From the NCBI GenBank assembly GCA_964608915.1, contig CAZSQA010000034.1:1-64000 (forward strand): DNA of 64,000 nucleotides, read 5' to 3'. Made by a program: the position numbers and the translations under genes. Below are positions 26,196-34,821 of the stretch, in pieces. Below the pieces are notes generated by a model. It had not been told where the DNA came from. It searched no databases and saw nothing but the letters and a program-made list of their open reading frames with translations. Every line of letters begins with the position of its first letter. The first letter of the stretch is position 1. The DNA comes from QWQI01 sp964608915 (GTDB taxonomy: Bacteria; Planctomycetota; Planctomycetia; Isosphaerales; Isosphaeraceae).

Positions 26196-27056
26196 ATGAT
26201 TCACTCCGTCTACCTGATTTCGAACGCCGCATTCGCACAACTGGTGGAATCGTTCCGGCGACAGGGACTCGAGGTCGTCCAGGATCGGTCTCTACCTGCG
26301 TCTGACGAAACTCGATCGAACTCGACCGCTGGTCCGGGCGTGAAGCGGACCATCTTACGAACAACAATCCACGGGATTCCGATCGACTTGTTCTGTTCGA
26401 CTCCCGGAGAAACTGGCCCGACACGCATTTTCGCCCGGCTAGCTGCGGACGGTTCCTTGCTGCCCGGCGCGATTGCCCAATCGCTCGACCTGGCGATGGT
26501 ACGTGCAGGGGCTACCGTGAGTTCGCTCGAGCGGCCAATTTCTCGGGCGATCCGTGAATTCCGGTCCGATTGGAAGCGGATCCTCGCCGGGAAGAGGGAA
26601 CCGAAGAAAAACCCGTCACGGGAAATCGACGCTGAGGTTCTGGCGGAAGCCGCGAATCGCTATCGGCTTTTGCGCAGAACCCACACGATCTCATTCATGG
26701 CGACGTTTCTACTGGCCGCCGCGATGGTTTCGATCGCTCACAGGTTCGGGTACGTGAGTGGATATCGCCGGGAGCATGGGCTCGTATCGAGAATCGCCAG
26801 CGCATTCGTACCGGGTGCGAGTGTGGCTCAACAGCTTATCCATTTCGCTCTGGGCTTGATTTCGCTGGGGCTCATCGTCGCGTTTTGTGGCATGATCTGG
26901 AGCTGGACGCTGCTGATGAAGTTCCATTGCCCCAGATGCGGCAAAAGTTTCATCATGTCATTCGGCAGCAACGTTCCTGGCGATCGCTGCAAGCATTGCG
27001 GACTGAATCTGGCGGAATTCGAACCGGTTGCGGCGACATCGCATCGCATGCAATAA
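26196..27056 (+). CDS. Membrane protein with C-terminal zinc ribbon (family member 2)
   Basis: A 286-aa protein paralogous to 27695-28462. The N-terminal soluble domain (about 1-125) contains FARLAADGSLLPGAIAQSLD and GATVSSLERPIS, closely matched in the paralog by FARLASDSSILRTDLAQTLD and GARVSSVERPLS. TM helices lie at about 165-185 and 215-240. The C-terminal ribbon is CPRCGKSF...CKHCGL. No enzymatic motif is visible. It is followed by a duplicated piece of the aldo/keto reductase gene in antisense orientation, mirroring the arrangement of the third family member with the intact reductase gene. Confidence 0.75.
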   Translation: MIHSVYLISNAAFAQLVESFRRQGLEVVQDRSLPASDETRSNSTAGPGVKRTILRTTIHGIPIDLFCSTPGETGPTRIFARLAADGSLLPGAIAQSLDLAMVRAGATVSSLERPISRAIREFRSDWKRILAGKREPKKNPSREIDAEVLAEAANRYRLLRRTHTISFMATFLLAAAMVSIAHRFGYVSGYRREHGLVSRIASAFVPGASVAQQLIHFALGLISLGLIVAFCGMIWSWTLLMKFHCPRCGKSFIMSFGSNVPGDRCKHCGLNLAEFEPVAATSHRMQ

Positions 27057-27081
27057 ATTTCATTTGGAATACGAAAAAATC

Positions 27082-27100
27082 GGCCTGACCTTCTCAGGCC
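27082..27100 (-). terminator. Terminator-like hairpin past the duplicated reductase tail
   Basis: GGCCTGA-CCTTC-TCAGGCC stem-loop. On the minus strand it is followed by GATTTTTTCG. It sits about 40 bp past the TGA of the reductase fragment, in the same relative place as the hairpin past the intact gene, so it was probably copied with it. Confidence 0.65.
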
Positions 27101-27137
27101 AGACCGGTCGGAATTTCGGATCGCTTGAGCGTCGATT

Positions 27138-27334
27138 CGATCAGGCGAGGAATTCGTCGACCTTCGGCAACAGGGCGGCGAAGTCGAGCTTGTTGGGGCA
27201 GGCCTCCTTCGCGGCGGCCAGGTCGGCGCCGGCCCAGTCTTTGGCTTCTGCCGGCAGGTCGGCGAACTGCTTGCGGGCCGTCTGGCGGTCGCCCAGGTGT
27301 TGGTGATAGGTGAGATAGCGGGTCAGCACGCCCA
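27138..27334 (-). pseudogene. Duplicated 3' end of the aldo/keto reductase gene
   Basis: About 197 bp that match 28597-28793 with roughly seven mismatches. On the minus strand it still encodes the reductase C-terminus (GVLTRYLTYHQHLGDRQTAR through LLPKVDEFLA and stop), but nothing upstream of the breakpoint belongs to the reductase. The match stops abruptly at 27334, where a response-regulator fragment begins on the other strand. The low divergence implies a recent duplication or gene conversion. Confidence 0.9.
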
Positions 27335-27580
27335 CCGATTTCGGCTGCTCGAAGCCTTCGTGCGTCACGCTTGCCTGGCGTTTTCCCTCAAAGAACTGAT
27401 GGACACCGACATGGGCGAAGACGCCGTCGTCCTCGGACGGACCATCGAAGTTCACATCGAACACCAGCGGAAAAACTGGGCGACCACGCCGATCGTATCG
27501 AAACCGTCCGTGGCCTGGGCTATCGCATGCCGGAAATACCGCTGCCTGCCGGCACCGCGCCGGAAGATGATTCAGACTGA
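27335..27580 (+). pseudogene. Remnant of an OmpR/PhoB-type response regulator DNA-binding domain
   Basis: The plus strand encodes FRLLEAFVRHACLAFSLKEL, then VVLGRTIEVHI, then in the next frame KLGDHADRIETVRGLGYRM. This is the winged-helix effector domain of OmpR-family regulators, including the hallmark ETVRGLGYR. The shift occurs in an A-tract at about 27470: five As where six would restore RKKLGD. The receiver domain and promoter are missing, because the left edge abuts the reductase fragment. The stop at 27578-27580 may be the original end. Not functional as it stands. Confidence 0.8.
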
Positions 27581-27694
27581 AATCGGCCGGGCCCCGGTTC
27601 GCGATCATTCGCAGGGTGTGGTTCCTCATCATTCGATCGAGTAAGATCGAGGGAATGACGATCATTCGTTCCTGTATGAAACGCGAACCGATCG

Positions 27695-28462
27695 ATGGCA
27701 TATTCCCGTTATGAACTTCCGCTCGCGGCGTTCGATCGCATTCCCGAACTTTTCAGCTCCATCGGCATGTCCGTCGTCGAATTGCCCCCGGAAGTCCGAC
27801 AAACGACGTTGTTCGATTCTGACGATGCGGTACGGAATCCCCGCAAGGTCTACGCCGCGAACGTGGGCGGGCACGATGTCCAAATCTTCGTGAGGAAATC
27901 CGTTTTCGAAGGCAAAACGACCGCCTTCGCGCGACTCGCCTCGGACAGCTCGATCCTTCGCACCGACCTCGCACAGACACTTGACCTGGCGTTCGCCCGC
28001 ATCGGGGCCAGGGTCAGCTCGGTCGAAAGGCCGCTGTCGCTGCGCGAGCTGAAATCCAGTATGAAGGAACTTTTCGACGTATGGATTCGCGGGAAACCCC
28101 GTTCGGATCTTCCTCCAGCGCCAGACGCAGAAAAGGTCGAAGCCGAAATTCGAATTCGTGAAGACTTGCGGAAAAGATATCTCAATCACGAACGCCTGTT
28201 GTTCGCGATCTTCCTCTTCGGCATTCCTCTCTTCGTGCTCGCTTCGGAATTCGAATCGTTCAGATTCCTGCCTTTGATCTATGTGGCGATCGGTTTCCCG
28301 ACGGTGCTTTATCTCTTCGTCAGAAACTTCATCGACAAGAACCGCTATTTCTCATGGCTCTGCCCCCGTTGCGGCAAACGCTTCATGCCATACGCTTCCT
28401 ACGAATTCATCCACACTCGATGTCGCTACTGCGGCTGGGAAATACCGGATCATTCGCAGTGA
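27695..28462 (+). CDS. Membrane protein with C-terminal zinc ribbon (family member 3)
   Basis: A 255-aa paralog of 26196-27056. The N-terminal domain (about 1-120) starts MAYSRYELPLAAFDRIPELF, like MIHSVYLISNAAFAQLVESF in the paralog. Two TM helices (about 168-188 and 192-212) lead to the ribbon CPRCGKRF...CRYCGW (about 226-250). No Shine-Dalgarno site is visible; ATG 27695 is chosen because it aligns with the paralog start. Function unknown. The ribbon and two-helix part is also present in 25565-26026, giving three related genes in 3 kb. Confidence 0.75.
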   Translation: MAYSRYELPLAAFDRIPELFSSIGMSVVELPPEVRQTTLFDSDDAVRNPRKVYAANVGGHDVQIFVRKSVFEGKTTAFARLASDSSILRTDLAQTLDLAFARIGARVSSVERPLSLRELKSSMKELFDVWIRGKPRSDLPPAPDAEKVEAEIRIREDLRKRYLNHERLLFAIFLFGIPLFVLASEFESFRFLPLIYVAIGFPTVLYLFVRNFIDKNRYFSWLCPRCGKRFMPYASYEFIHTRCRYCGWEIPDHSQ

Positions 28463-28540
28463 TCGGTGATTGAAACCCAGACCGTGCTCGCCCGAGATCC
28501 ATTCGCATTCCTTTATGATTCATCTGCGCAAACGAAAACC

Positions 28541-28564
28541 GGCCTGACTCTCGCGAGCCAGGCC
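28541..28564 (-). terminator. Terminator of the aldo/keto reductase gene
   Basis: GGCCTG...CAGGCC stem with an inner CTC/GAG pairing. On the minus strand it is followed by GGTTTTCGTTT. It lies 35 bp past the reductase stop. Confidence 0.65.
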
Positions 28565-28599
28565 TTGCGGGATTTCGAATCGATCGACGTGAATGTCGA

Positions 28600-29844
28600 T
28601 CAGGCGAGGAATTCGTCGACCTTCGGCAACAGGGAGGCGAAGTCGAGCTTATTGGGGCAGGCTTCCTTCGCGGCGGCCAGGTCGGCGCCGGCCCAGTCTT
28701 TGGCTTCGGCGGGCAGGTCGGCGAACTGCTTGCGGGCCGTCTGGCGGTCGCCCAGGTGCTGGTGATAGGTGAGATAGCGGGTCAGCACGCCCAACTCGGC
28801 CTTCGTTCCTGCTGCCTTCGAGCAGCGGCCGTCGCAGTCGGCGCACAGGGTGGGACCGTGGGCCAGGGCGGCATCGCGAAGCTCGAGGAGTTGAGCGACC
28901 TTGACTGGCTCATACCGCATGAGGGCGTCGATATTCTGGCGGATGTGGTCGGTGTTGCGCATCGAGACGCAGCAAGAGGCGAGCCGCTCGTCGGTCCAGA
29001 TGGCGTGCAGGAGTCCCTGGAACGGCGTCAGGTTGCGTTCCTTGAGCATCGGCACTTTCTGCTGCACGTCGGCCAGGATGTCGCCCTTGGGCTTGTCGCC
29101 GAAGAACTGGCCGGCGATGTGCTTCATGGTGATCAGGCCCATGCCTTTTTCGTGGGCGACGTCGAGGCCCTTGTTCAGGGGCGAATCCTTGTCGAGCCAC
29201 GGCGTGTACTGAAGCATGACGGCATCCACGAAGCCGGCTTCGGCGGCCTTCTGGATGATCAGGCCCCTGTCCTTATGGTGCGACGAGAAGCCGACGAATT
29301 TCGCCTTGCCCGACTTGCGGATCTTGTCGGCGGTTTCCTTGAATTCCTGGCTGGTGACCATGTCGATGGCCTGATCCGTGCTGTGCTGATCGCCCAGGCC
29401 ATGGATGAAGAACAGGTCGACATAATCGGTGCCGAGCGTCTCGAGGCGCTCGTCAAGCATGCGGATCAGCTCCGAAGACTTCTTCGGCATGTCCTTGGTG
29501 ACGAGGAAGATTTCCTTACGTACCTCGGGCGATTGTTCGAACCACTTCTTGAAGTTCGGCTCAGTGCCGTAAACCTTGGCCGTGTCGAACGTACGCACGC
29601 CCTGGGCGTATGCGAACCGCAGGATGCGGTCATAGGCCTGGCCGCGCACGGCTCCCTGGTTGAGCATGGTGATTTCCACGCCCGTTTTGCCCAGCTTTCG
29701 GCGAGGCAGCGGTTTGGCCGGGGCAGTATTGGCGGCATCGCCTTCGGCTTTGGGCGAGTCCTGAGCCCTGGCGGTGGCCGATGCGGCCGCCACGAGCCCC
29801 GCGGACTGAACGAACGAACGACGGCTGGTTTCGATAGGATCCAT
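28600..29844 (-). CDS. Tat-exported aldo/keto reductase with Cys-rich C-terminus
   Basis: A 414-aa oxidoreductase. ATG 29844 has GAGGAG upstream; the reading frame extends further but without family similarity. A Tat motif (SRRSFVQSAG, about 7-16) predicts folded export, unusual for an NADPH enzyme but common in planctomycetes. The aldo/keto reductase barrel (about 50-320) shows the tetrad: Asp (RTFDTA), Tyr (KVYG), Lys (LVTKDMPK) and His (FFIHGLGD). A CADCDGRC cluster near residue 340 could bind iron-sulfur or zinc. The last 65 residues are duplicated as a fragment at 27138-27334. Confidence 0.9.
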   Translation of the reverse strand: MDPIETSRRSFVQSAGLVAAASATARAQDSPKAEGDAANTAPAKPLPRRKLGKTGVEITMLNQGAVRGQAYDRILRFAYAQGVRTFDTAKVYGTEPNFKKWFEQSPEVRKEIFLVTKDMPKKSSELIRMLDERLETLGTDYVDLFFIHGLGDQHSTDQAIDMVTSQEFKETADKIRKSGKAKFVGFSSHHKDRGLIIQKAAEAGFVDAVMLQYTPWLDKDSPLNKGLDVAHEKGMGLITMKHIAGQFFGDKPKGDILADVQQKVPMLKERNLTPFQGLLHAIWTDERLASCCVSMRNTDHIRQNIDALMRYEPVKVAQLLELRDAALAHGPTLCADCDGRCSKAAGTKAELGVLTRYLTYHQHLGDRQTARKQFADLPAEAKDWAGADLAAAKEACPNKLDFASLLPKVDEFLA

Positions 29845-30116
29845 TGGGCTTCTCGCTCCTCGTGTCTGGGCCGCTGCGTACGCTCCGGTCGTGCGGGCGA
29901 TTTCGGTGCGTCGCGGGCCACGGAAATGAATTTCGCAGGCCCTTCGCACCGGACGACTTTCGCCGGTTTCGAGCTTCAGCATAACATGTTCCGTCCACTC
30001 GACAAGTGGCCGATGCCCTTTCGCAGAAAAGGACACTCGGGTACGATTTCTTCGGATGCGTGCGACCGTTCGTGCCTGTCGTCCGCAATTCGACTCACAC
30101 TGGCTCACTGCGAACC

Positions 30117-31907
30117 ATGTCCTCGATCGTCAATATCTCGGCCTACAAATTCGCGGAACTCACCGACCTGAAACCGCTGCGTGACGATCTGCTCGCCCGC
30201 TGCCGCGATCTTGGCCTGAAGGGCACCATTCTGCTGGCCAGCGAAGGCATCAATCTGTTTCTGGCCGGTTCGGCGGAATCGATCGAATCGATCCTGGCCA
30301 GAATCCGCCAGGTGCCGGGCCTGGAATCGCTCGCGGCCAAATACAGCGAAAGCGAGGAACAGCCGTTTTCCCGCATGCTGGTGAAGCTGAAGAAGGAGAT
30401 CATCGCCTTCGGCGTCGGCGACTTGAACGTCAATTCCTTCGCTCATCAAAAGCTGCCGCCAGCGGAATTGAAAAAGTGGCTTGACGAGGGCCGTGAGCTG
30501 ATCCTGCTCGACACCCGCAACCAGTACGAAGTGCAACTGGGCACTTTCACAGGCGCGAAGCATCTGGAGATCGGTCATTTTCGCCAGTTCCCCCAGGCCG
30601 TCAAAGAGTTGCCCGAGGACTGGAAAGACAAGCCTGTCGTGACCTTCTGCACGGGCGGGATCCGGTGCGAGAAGGCCGGGCCATTCATGGAGAAGCTGGG
30701 GTTCCGCAATATCTTTCAGATCGACGGCGGCATCCTCAAGTATTTCGAAGAGGTGGGCGGCGATCATTACGAAGGCGAATGCTTCGTCTTCGATCACCGC
30801 GTCGGCCTGGACCCCTGCCTTTGCGAAAGTGACGCCGCAAAGTGCTTCGCCTGCCAGTCGCCGCTGACGGTCGAGGATCAGGCCGATCCACGCTACGTCT
30901 TCGGCAAAAGCTGCCCATTCTGTTTCGTGCCTGAAGCGGAAAAACGCCGCAGCTCGCTGGAACACCGGCAGGAAGCGATCCGGCAGGCGACCAGCCCCCT
31001 GCCCGGCTCGGTTCGCTATGACAATTATCGCCCGGTAAAGGTGCCGGCACGTCTGCATGGTGCTTCGCTGATCGACTTCCTCGCCGGGATTCTGCCGCAC
31101 GTTCCGCGCGAGGAGTGGGTGGCACGAATCGCCGAGGGACGATTATTCGACCGGGATCGCAAGCCCGTCGGAGCCGGGCACGTCGTCTCGGCCGGCGACC
31201 GTTATTTTCAGAAGCTCGAGGCGATCGTCGAACCGGTCGTGAACGCCGACATTCGACTCATTCATGAGGACGAGGCGATCCTCGTCCTGCAGAAGCCCGC
31301 CCCGCTGCCCGTGCACCCGTGCGGCAGATTCAATCGTAACACGATGCAGCACATTCTGGCCGAAGTCTATAGCCCGCAGAGCCCCCGCCCGGCTCACCGG
31401 CTGGACGCCAACACTTCCGGCGTCATGGTCTTATCGCGAACACGACACTTTGCCGGCCTTCTGCAGCCGCAGTTCGAGCGAGGCGAAGTGGACAAGGTCT
31501 ATCTGGCCCGTGTTCACGGCCACCCCGCTGCTGAGGAGTTCGTGTGCGACGCTCCGATCCGTGCCACTTCGGGAGACGTCGGCTCGCGAGACGTGGACTT
31601 CGAAGCCGGAATGCCGTCGCGGACCGAATTCCGGACTCTGAAAAGATATCCGGACGGCTCAGCGCTCGTCGAGGCCCGCCCTCGCACGGGACGCACGAAC
31701 CAGATTCGTGTGCATTTGTGGCATCTGGGTCATGCGATCGTGGGAGATACGGTTTATCTGCAGGGCGGCGAGATCGGGGACACGCAGACGATCGACGCCG
31801 ACCGATCGCCGCTGTGTCTTTTCGCGCAGAGTCTGACTTTCCGCCATCCGGTGACGGACGACAAGATGACCTTCGCCGTCGAACCGCCGGAGTGGGCGTG
31901 CGAATGA
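30117..31907 (+). CDS. TrhO-type tRNA uridine hydroxylase fused to an RluA-type pseudouridine synthase
   Basis: A 596-aa fusion. The N-terminal part (about 1-310) is TrhO/YceA-like: an acylphosphatase-like domain (GTILLASEGINLFLAG), a rhodanese domain with active Cys in VTFCTGGIRCEK, and a Cys-rich zinc-like tail (CLCESDAAKCFAC, CPFCF). The C-terminal part (about 330-596) is an RluA-family pseudouridine synthase with catalytic Asp in AHRLDANTSGVM and the closing motif GRTNQIRVHLWHLGHAIVGD. TrhO makes 5-hydroxyuridine at tRNA position 34; the second half probably modifies rRNA or tRNA. The two activities in one chain suggest coupled RNA modification. The ATG at 30117 starts exactly at the TrhO similarity. 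Confidence 0.9.
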   Translation: MSSIVNISAYKFAELTDLKPLRDDLLARCRDLGLKGTILLASEGINLFLAGSAESIESILARIRQVPGLESLAAKYSESEEQPFSRMLVKLKKEIIAFGVGDLNVNSFAHQKLPPAELKKWLDEGRELILLDTRNQYEVQLGTFTGAKHLEIGHFRQFPQAVKELPEDWKDKPVVTFCTGGIRCEKAGPFMEKLGFRNIFQIDGGILKYFEEVGGDHYEGECFVFDHRVGLDPCLCESDAAKCFACQSPLTVEDQADPRYVFGKSCPFCFVPEAEKRRSSLEHRQEAIRQATSPLPGSVRYDNYRPVKVPARLHGASLIDFLAGILPHVPREEWVARIAEGRLFDRDRKPVGAGHVVSAGDRYFQKLEAIVEPVVNADIRLIHEDEAILVLQKPAPLPVHPCGRFNRNTMQHILAEVYSPQSPRPAHRLDANTSGVMVLSRTRHFAGLLQPQFERGEVDKVYLARVHGHPAAEEFVCDAPIRATSGDVGSRDVDFEAGMPSRTEFRTLKRYPDGSALVEARPRTGRTNQIRVHLWHLGHAIVGDTVYLQGGEIGDTQTIDADRSPLCLFAQSLTFRHPVTDDKMTFAVEPPEWACE

Positions 31908-31995
31908 TGCGGATCGACTTTCGGAGGATCGGTTCGAATTCACGAATTGATTCGGAGCCTCGCAATCCGCTCGAAACAGTGATCGAAGGTTCGGA

Positions 31996-32175
31996 CTAGC
32001 CGAAGTTTTGGGATTGACCGTCCAGATAGGTCCTCAAAGCGGCAGCGGCGGCACCGTCGAACAGGAAGCGTTCCGTGCGGGTTCGGATTTCGACGCTCTG
32101 GGAATTCAGCCAGACGATGCATTCAATCTGGGCCGTGAAGATGTACTTATCGCCGAACTTGAAAACCGGGGTCAT
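31996..32175 (-). CDS. Small conserved-looking protein, 59 aa
   Basis: Starts MTPVFKFGDKYIFTAQIECI with AAGGA 8 nt upstream and ends LRTYLDGQSQNFG. The composition and the clean ribosome-binding site support a real short gene, although the same frame is open far upstream to 32481. No domain recognised. It is convergent with the TrhO-RluA gene. Confidence 0.65.
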   Translation of the reverse strand: MTPVFKFGDKYIFTAQIECIVWLNSQSVEIRTRTERFLFDGAAAAALRTYLDGQSQNFG

Positions 32176-32619
32176 CGTTCGATTCCTTGGAAGGCACTTT
32201 GCGAACAGATCATTTGCCGATAACGCACGATTGTCGATCGCGGTTCCAAGAGTAAGTTCTCGATTCGGCGGTACCGCGAAGCATCGAATTTCCGGTTTTC
32301 GGTGAGGATCAGGGGGCATACGGTTCGAAACCGTTACGATCGTAAGACATTCCGGAATGAACCGAATTCGTGCAAGTCTCGAGACCTGGCCAGGAAGGTG
32401 GTCCGCTGGCGATCCGGGCAGTCGGTGTGCCGTTGGAGATCGCGGTGTTTCCGGAATCTGCCTGAAAGACTTCGGAAACACGCACTCGACCGTTGAAATT
32501 CATGCACTTTCCATGGACGATAGAGGCATCTGGCGGCGCGGGCTTTCCAGCCCGCGTATCGCCCCTTCCCCGCCTCGGCGCACGCTGACTGACGGATTTC
32601 CAGAAGGACGGTCTCGACG
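32176..32619. other. Divergent spacer with GC-rich hairpin
   Basis: No gene seen. A hairpin CGCGGGCT-TTCC-AGCCCGCG lies at 32537-32556, about 65 bp before the start of the next gene. It resembles the short GC-rich palindromes found scattered in many genomes, but its copy number cannot be judged here. Promoters of both flanking genes should lie in this spacer. Confidence 0.4.
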
Positions 32620-34821
32620 ATGCTTCTTTACCGACGATTCGAACGCAGAGCGCTGGCCGTGGTGCTCATGGCTTGGGTGTGTGCCCTGGTTTCTTCGGGG
32701 CAAGCTCAGGAAGTATCCTCGCTTGCGGCCGATTATGCGAAAACGGCGGCCGCGGTTCGTAGCCTGCAGAACGACGACGGCGGGTTCACGGCCGAAAAGG
32801 GCGGCCCTTCGAGCATCGGTTCGACGAACGCCGCGATCCGATCGATCAAGCACGTCGGCGGCTCGATTCCCGACGTGATCAAGGCGACGAAATTCGTGCG
32901 TGCCTGCTTCGTTCCCGACGGCAAGGGTGGCGGTTCGTTCGCGTCGGCACCTGGCGGCAAGCCCGAGATGCGTTCGACGTTCATGGCGATGCTGGCCTGG
33001 GGCGACCTGAAGATGGAGAACGGCCCGGAAGTGGCGGCCGCTCTGAAGTATCTGACGGAAACGGCGAAGGAATACGAGGACGTTCGGCTGGCCATCGCGG
33101 CTTACGAGGCCGTAGGCGTCAAGGATGAGGCTGTATTCGACAAGTGGGTCGCCCAATATGAGACCATGGCGAACGGAGATGGCTTGTTCGGTTCGGCGCA
33201 GAACGGCCCGATGATGACCGGTGGCACGATCGCGGCCTTCTTGCGGATGGGGCGGCAAGTCACGCCGGAGCGGCGTGCGAAGGCCGCGGAATTTCTGCTC
33301 AAGGCACAGAACGAGGACGGCGGATGGTCGCCGACTGTGGGAGGCAAGAGCGACCTCGGGGCCAGTTATCGGATCATGCGGGCATTATTCATGATGAAAG
33401 TGAAGCCTGATCTCGAGACGCTTCGGAGCTTCATCGCCGACCGCAGGACCGAATCCGGCCTTTATGCCCCAACGCCAGGCCAGCCGGGCGACCTTTCGAG
33501 CACCTACACGGCGACGATCCTTCTGTGGTGGGCCCGGCAACTGGAGAATCTGGAACCTGCGCCTGAAACGGCAGGCTTCGTCCCCATTTTCAACGGCCGG
33601 GACCTGACGGGCTGGAGCGGCGATCCTGCCGTCTGGAAAGTCGAAAAGGAGCAGCTTGTCGGTTCGACGCTGACCGGTCTCGCCAAAAACGACTTTCTGG
33701 CGACCGACGAAACCTTCGATGATTTCGTCCTGAAGTTCGCTTTCCGGCTGAAGGACGGGGCTGGCAACAGCGGCATGCAGTTCCGGAGCGAGCGTGCCGC
33801 TGAGCCGATCGCCCACGAAATGGTCGGCTATCAGGCTGATATCGGCGAAAAATACTGGGGCTGTCTTTATGACGAATCGCGCCGGAACAAGGTGCTCGCT
33901 CAGGCTCCGCCGACTTTGATCGCCCGGATCGATCCTTCCGGCTGGAACACCTATTCGATTCGCGCTTTCGGGCCGCGCATCAACCTTTCCATGAACGGCA
34001 TGTCGACCGCGAGTTACCTTGAGGAGGATTCGGCGATACCGAGCACCGGTCGATTCGCCACTCAAGTGCACAGCGGCAAGGGGCCATTCGAAATTCGCTA
34101 TCGGGATCTTCTCGTTCAGCGAGTGCCGCGCCCGGTGCCCCGCGCCACCGAGGCCGACGAGGAAAAACCCGGCTTCCAGCTTCGAACCCTGCGAAAGGAA
34201 GGTTTCGGCGTGCGGAAATACACCTTGTTTCTGCCTGCCGAATACGAAACCGCCAAAAGCTTGCCGACGATTCTGTTCCTTCACGGTTCCGGCGAACGCG
34301 GCAGCGACGGGATCGTGCCTGCTCAGGTGGGGCTCGGGCCGGCCGTGCTGGCAAGACATGCGGATTTTCCGGCGATCGTGATCTTCGCTCAAGCGAAGGA
34401 AACCTGGGCAGCCGAGAGCGAAGACGCTTCGGCTGCACTGGCGATCCTCGAGGAAGTCTCCGCCCGATTCAAAGTCGATCCGAATCGGCTGATTCTTTCT
34501 GGTCTATCCATGGGCGGCCGGGGTGCCTGGGAGATCGCGGCCGCCAATAAAGGCCGATTTTCGGCGGTCGTGCCGATCTGCAGTCCGGCCCGGATCGAAT
34601 CGGCCCAGGCTCTCATGACCGTTCCCTTATGGGCCATTACCGGCGACGCGGACCGGGTCGATACGGTAAGGTCCATGCGTGCGATGGTCGACAAGCTTCT
34701 GGAACTGGGCGCGCCAGCGAAATATTCCGAATATCGGGGTGTCGGTCACAATAGTTGGGACAGGGCCTACGCGGACCGGGATCTCATCGACTGGATGATC
34801 ACCCAGAAGCGTAACCCCTGA
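32620..34821 (+). CDS. Exported three-module protein: alpha-toroid repeats, DUF1080, serine esterase
   Basis: A 733-aa protein with an N-terminal signal (residues 1-30). Residues about 35-315 form a prenyltransferase/squalene-cyclase-like alpha-toroid with QNDDGGF and QNEDGGW repeats. About 320-505 is DUF1080 (FVPIFNGRDLTGWSGDPAVW, NSGMQFRSE, QVHSGKGPFEIRYRDLLVQR). About 515-733 is an alpha/beta-hydrolase esterase with Ser (GLSMGG), Asp (ITGDADRVD) and His (GVGHNSW), and oxyanion region LFLHGSGERG. The combination suggests recognition and deacylation of an extracellular glycan, but this is inference. The stop overlaps the next start by one base, so the pair is co-transcribed. Confidence 0.88.
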   Translation: MLLYRRFERRALAVVLMAWVCALVSSGQAQEVSSLAADYAKTAAAVRSLQNDDGGFTAEKGGPSSIGSTNAAIRSIKHVGGSIPDVIKATKFVRACFVPDGKGGGSFASAPGGKPEMRSTFMAMLAWGDLKMENGPEVAAALKYLTETAKEYEDVRLAIAAYEAVGVKDEAVFDKWVAQYETMANGDGLFGSAQNGPMMTGGTIAAFLRMGRQVTPERRAKAAEFLLKAQNEDGGWSPTVGGKSDLGASYRIMRALFMMKVKPDLETLRSFIADRRTESGLYAPTPGQPGDLSSTYTATILLWWARQLENLEPAPETAGFVPIFNGRDLTGWSGDPAVWKVEKEQLVGSTLTGLAKNDFLATDETFDDFVLKFAFRLKDGAGNSGMQFRSERAAEPIAHEMVGYQADIGEKYWGCLYDESRRNKVLAQAPPTLIARIDPSGWNTYSIRAFGPRINLSMNGMSTASYLEEDSAIPSTGRFATQVHSGKGPFEIRYRDLLVQRVPRPVPRATEADEEKPGFQLRTLRKEGFGVRKYTLFLPAEYETAKSLPTILFLHGSGERGSDGIVPAQVGLGPAVLARHADFPAIVIFAQAKETWAAESEDASAALAILEEVSARFKVDPNRLILSGLSMGGRGAWEIAAANKGRFSAVVPICSPARIESAQALMTVPLWAITGDADRVDTVRSMRAMVDKLLELGAPAKYSEYRGVGHNSWDRAYADRDLIDWMITQKRNP

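Noticed and set aside
27141..27701. 186-aa minus-strand protein
   Set aside because: Only its last 65 residues are meaningful (reductase tail); the rest is antisense to the response-regulator remnant, so it is a chance fusion frame.
27138..28793. Near-identical 197-bp direct repeats as an insertion sequence or integron element
   Set aside because: No transposase, no terminal inverted repeats and no target duplication; the repeat is simply the reductase gene end.
32537..32556. GC-rich palindrome as a mobile REP element
   Set aside because: Only a single copy is visible in the window and no RAYT transposase is present, so it is described only as a hairpin in the spacer.
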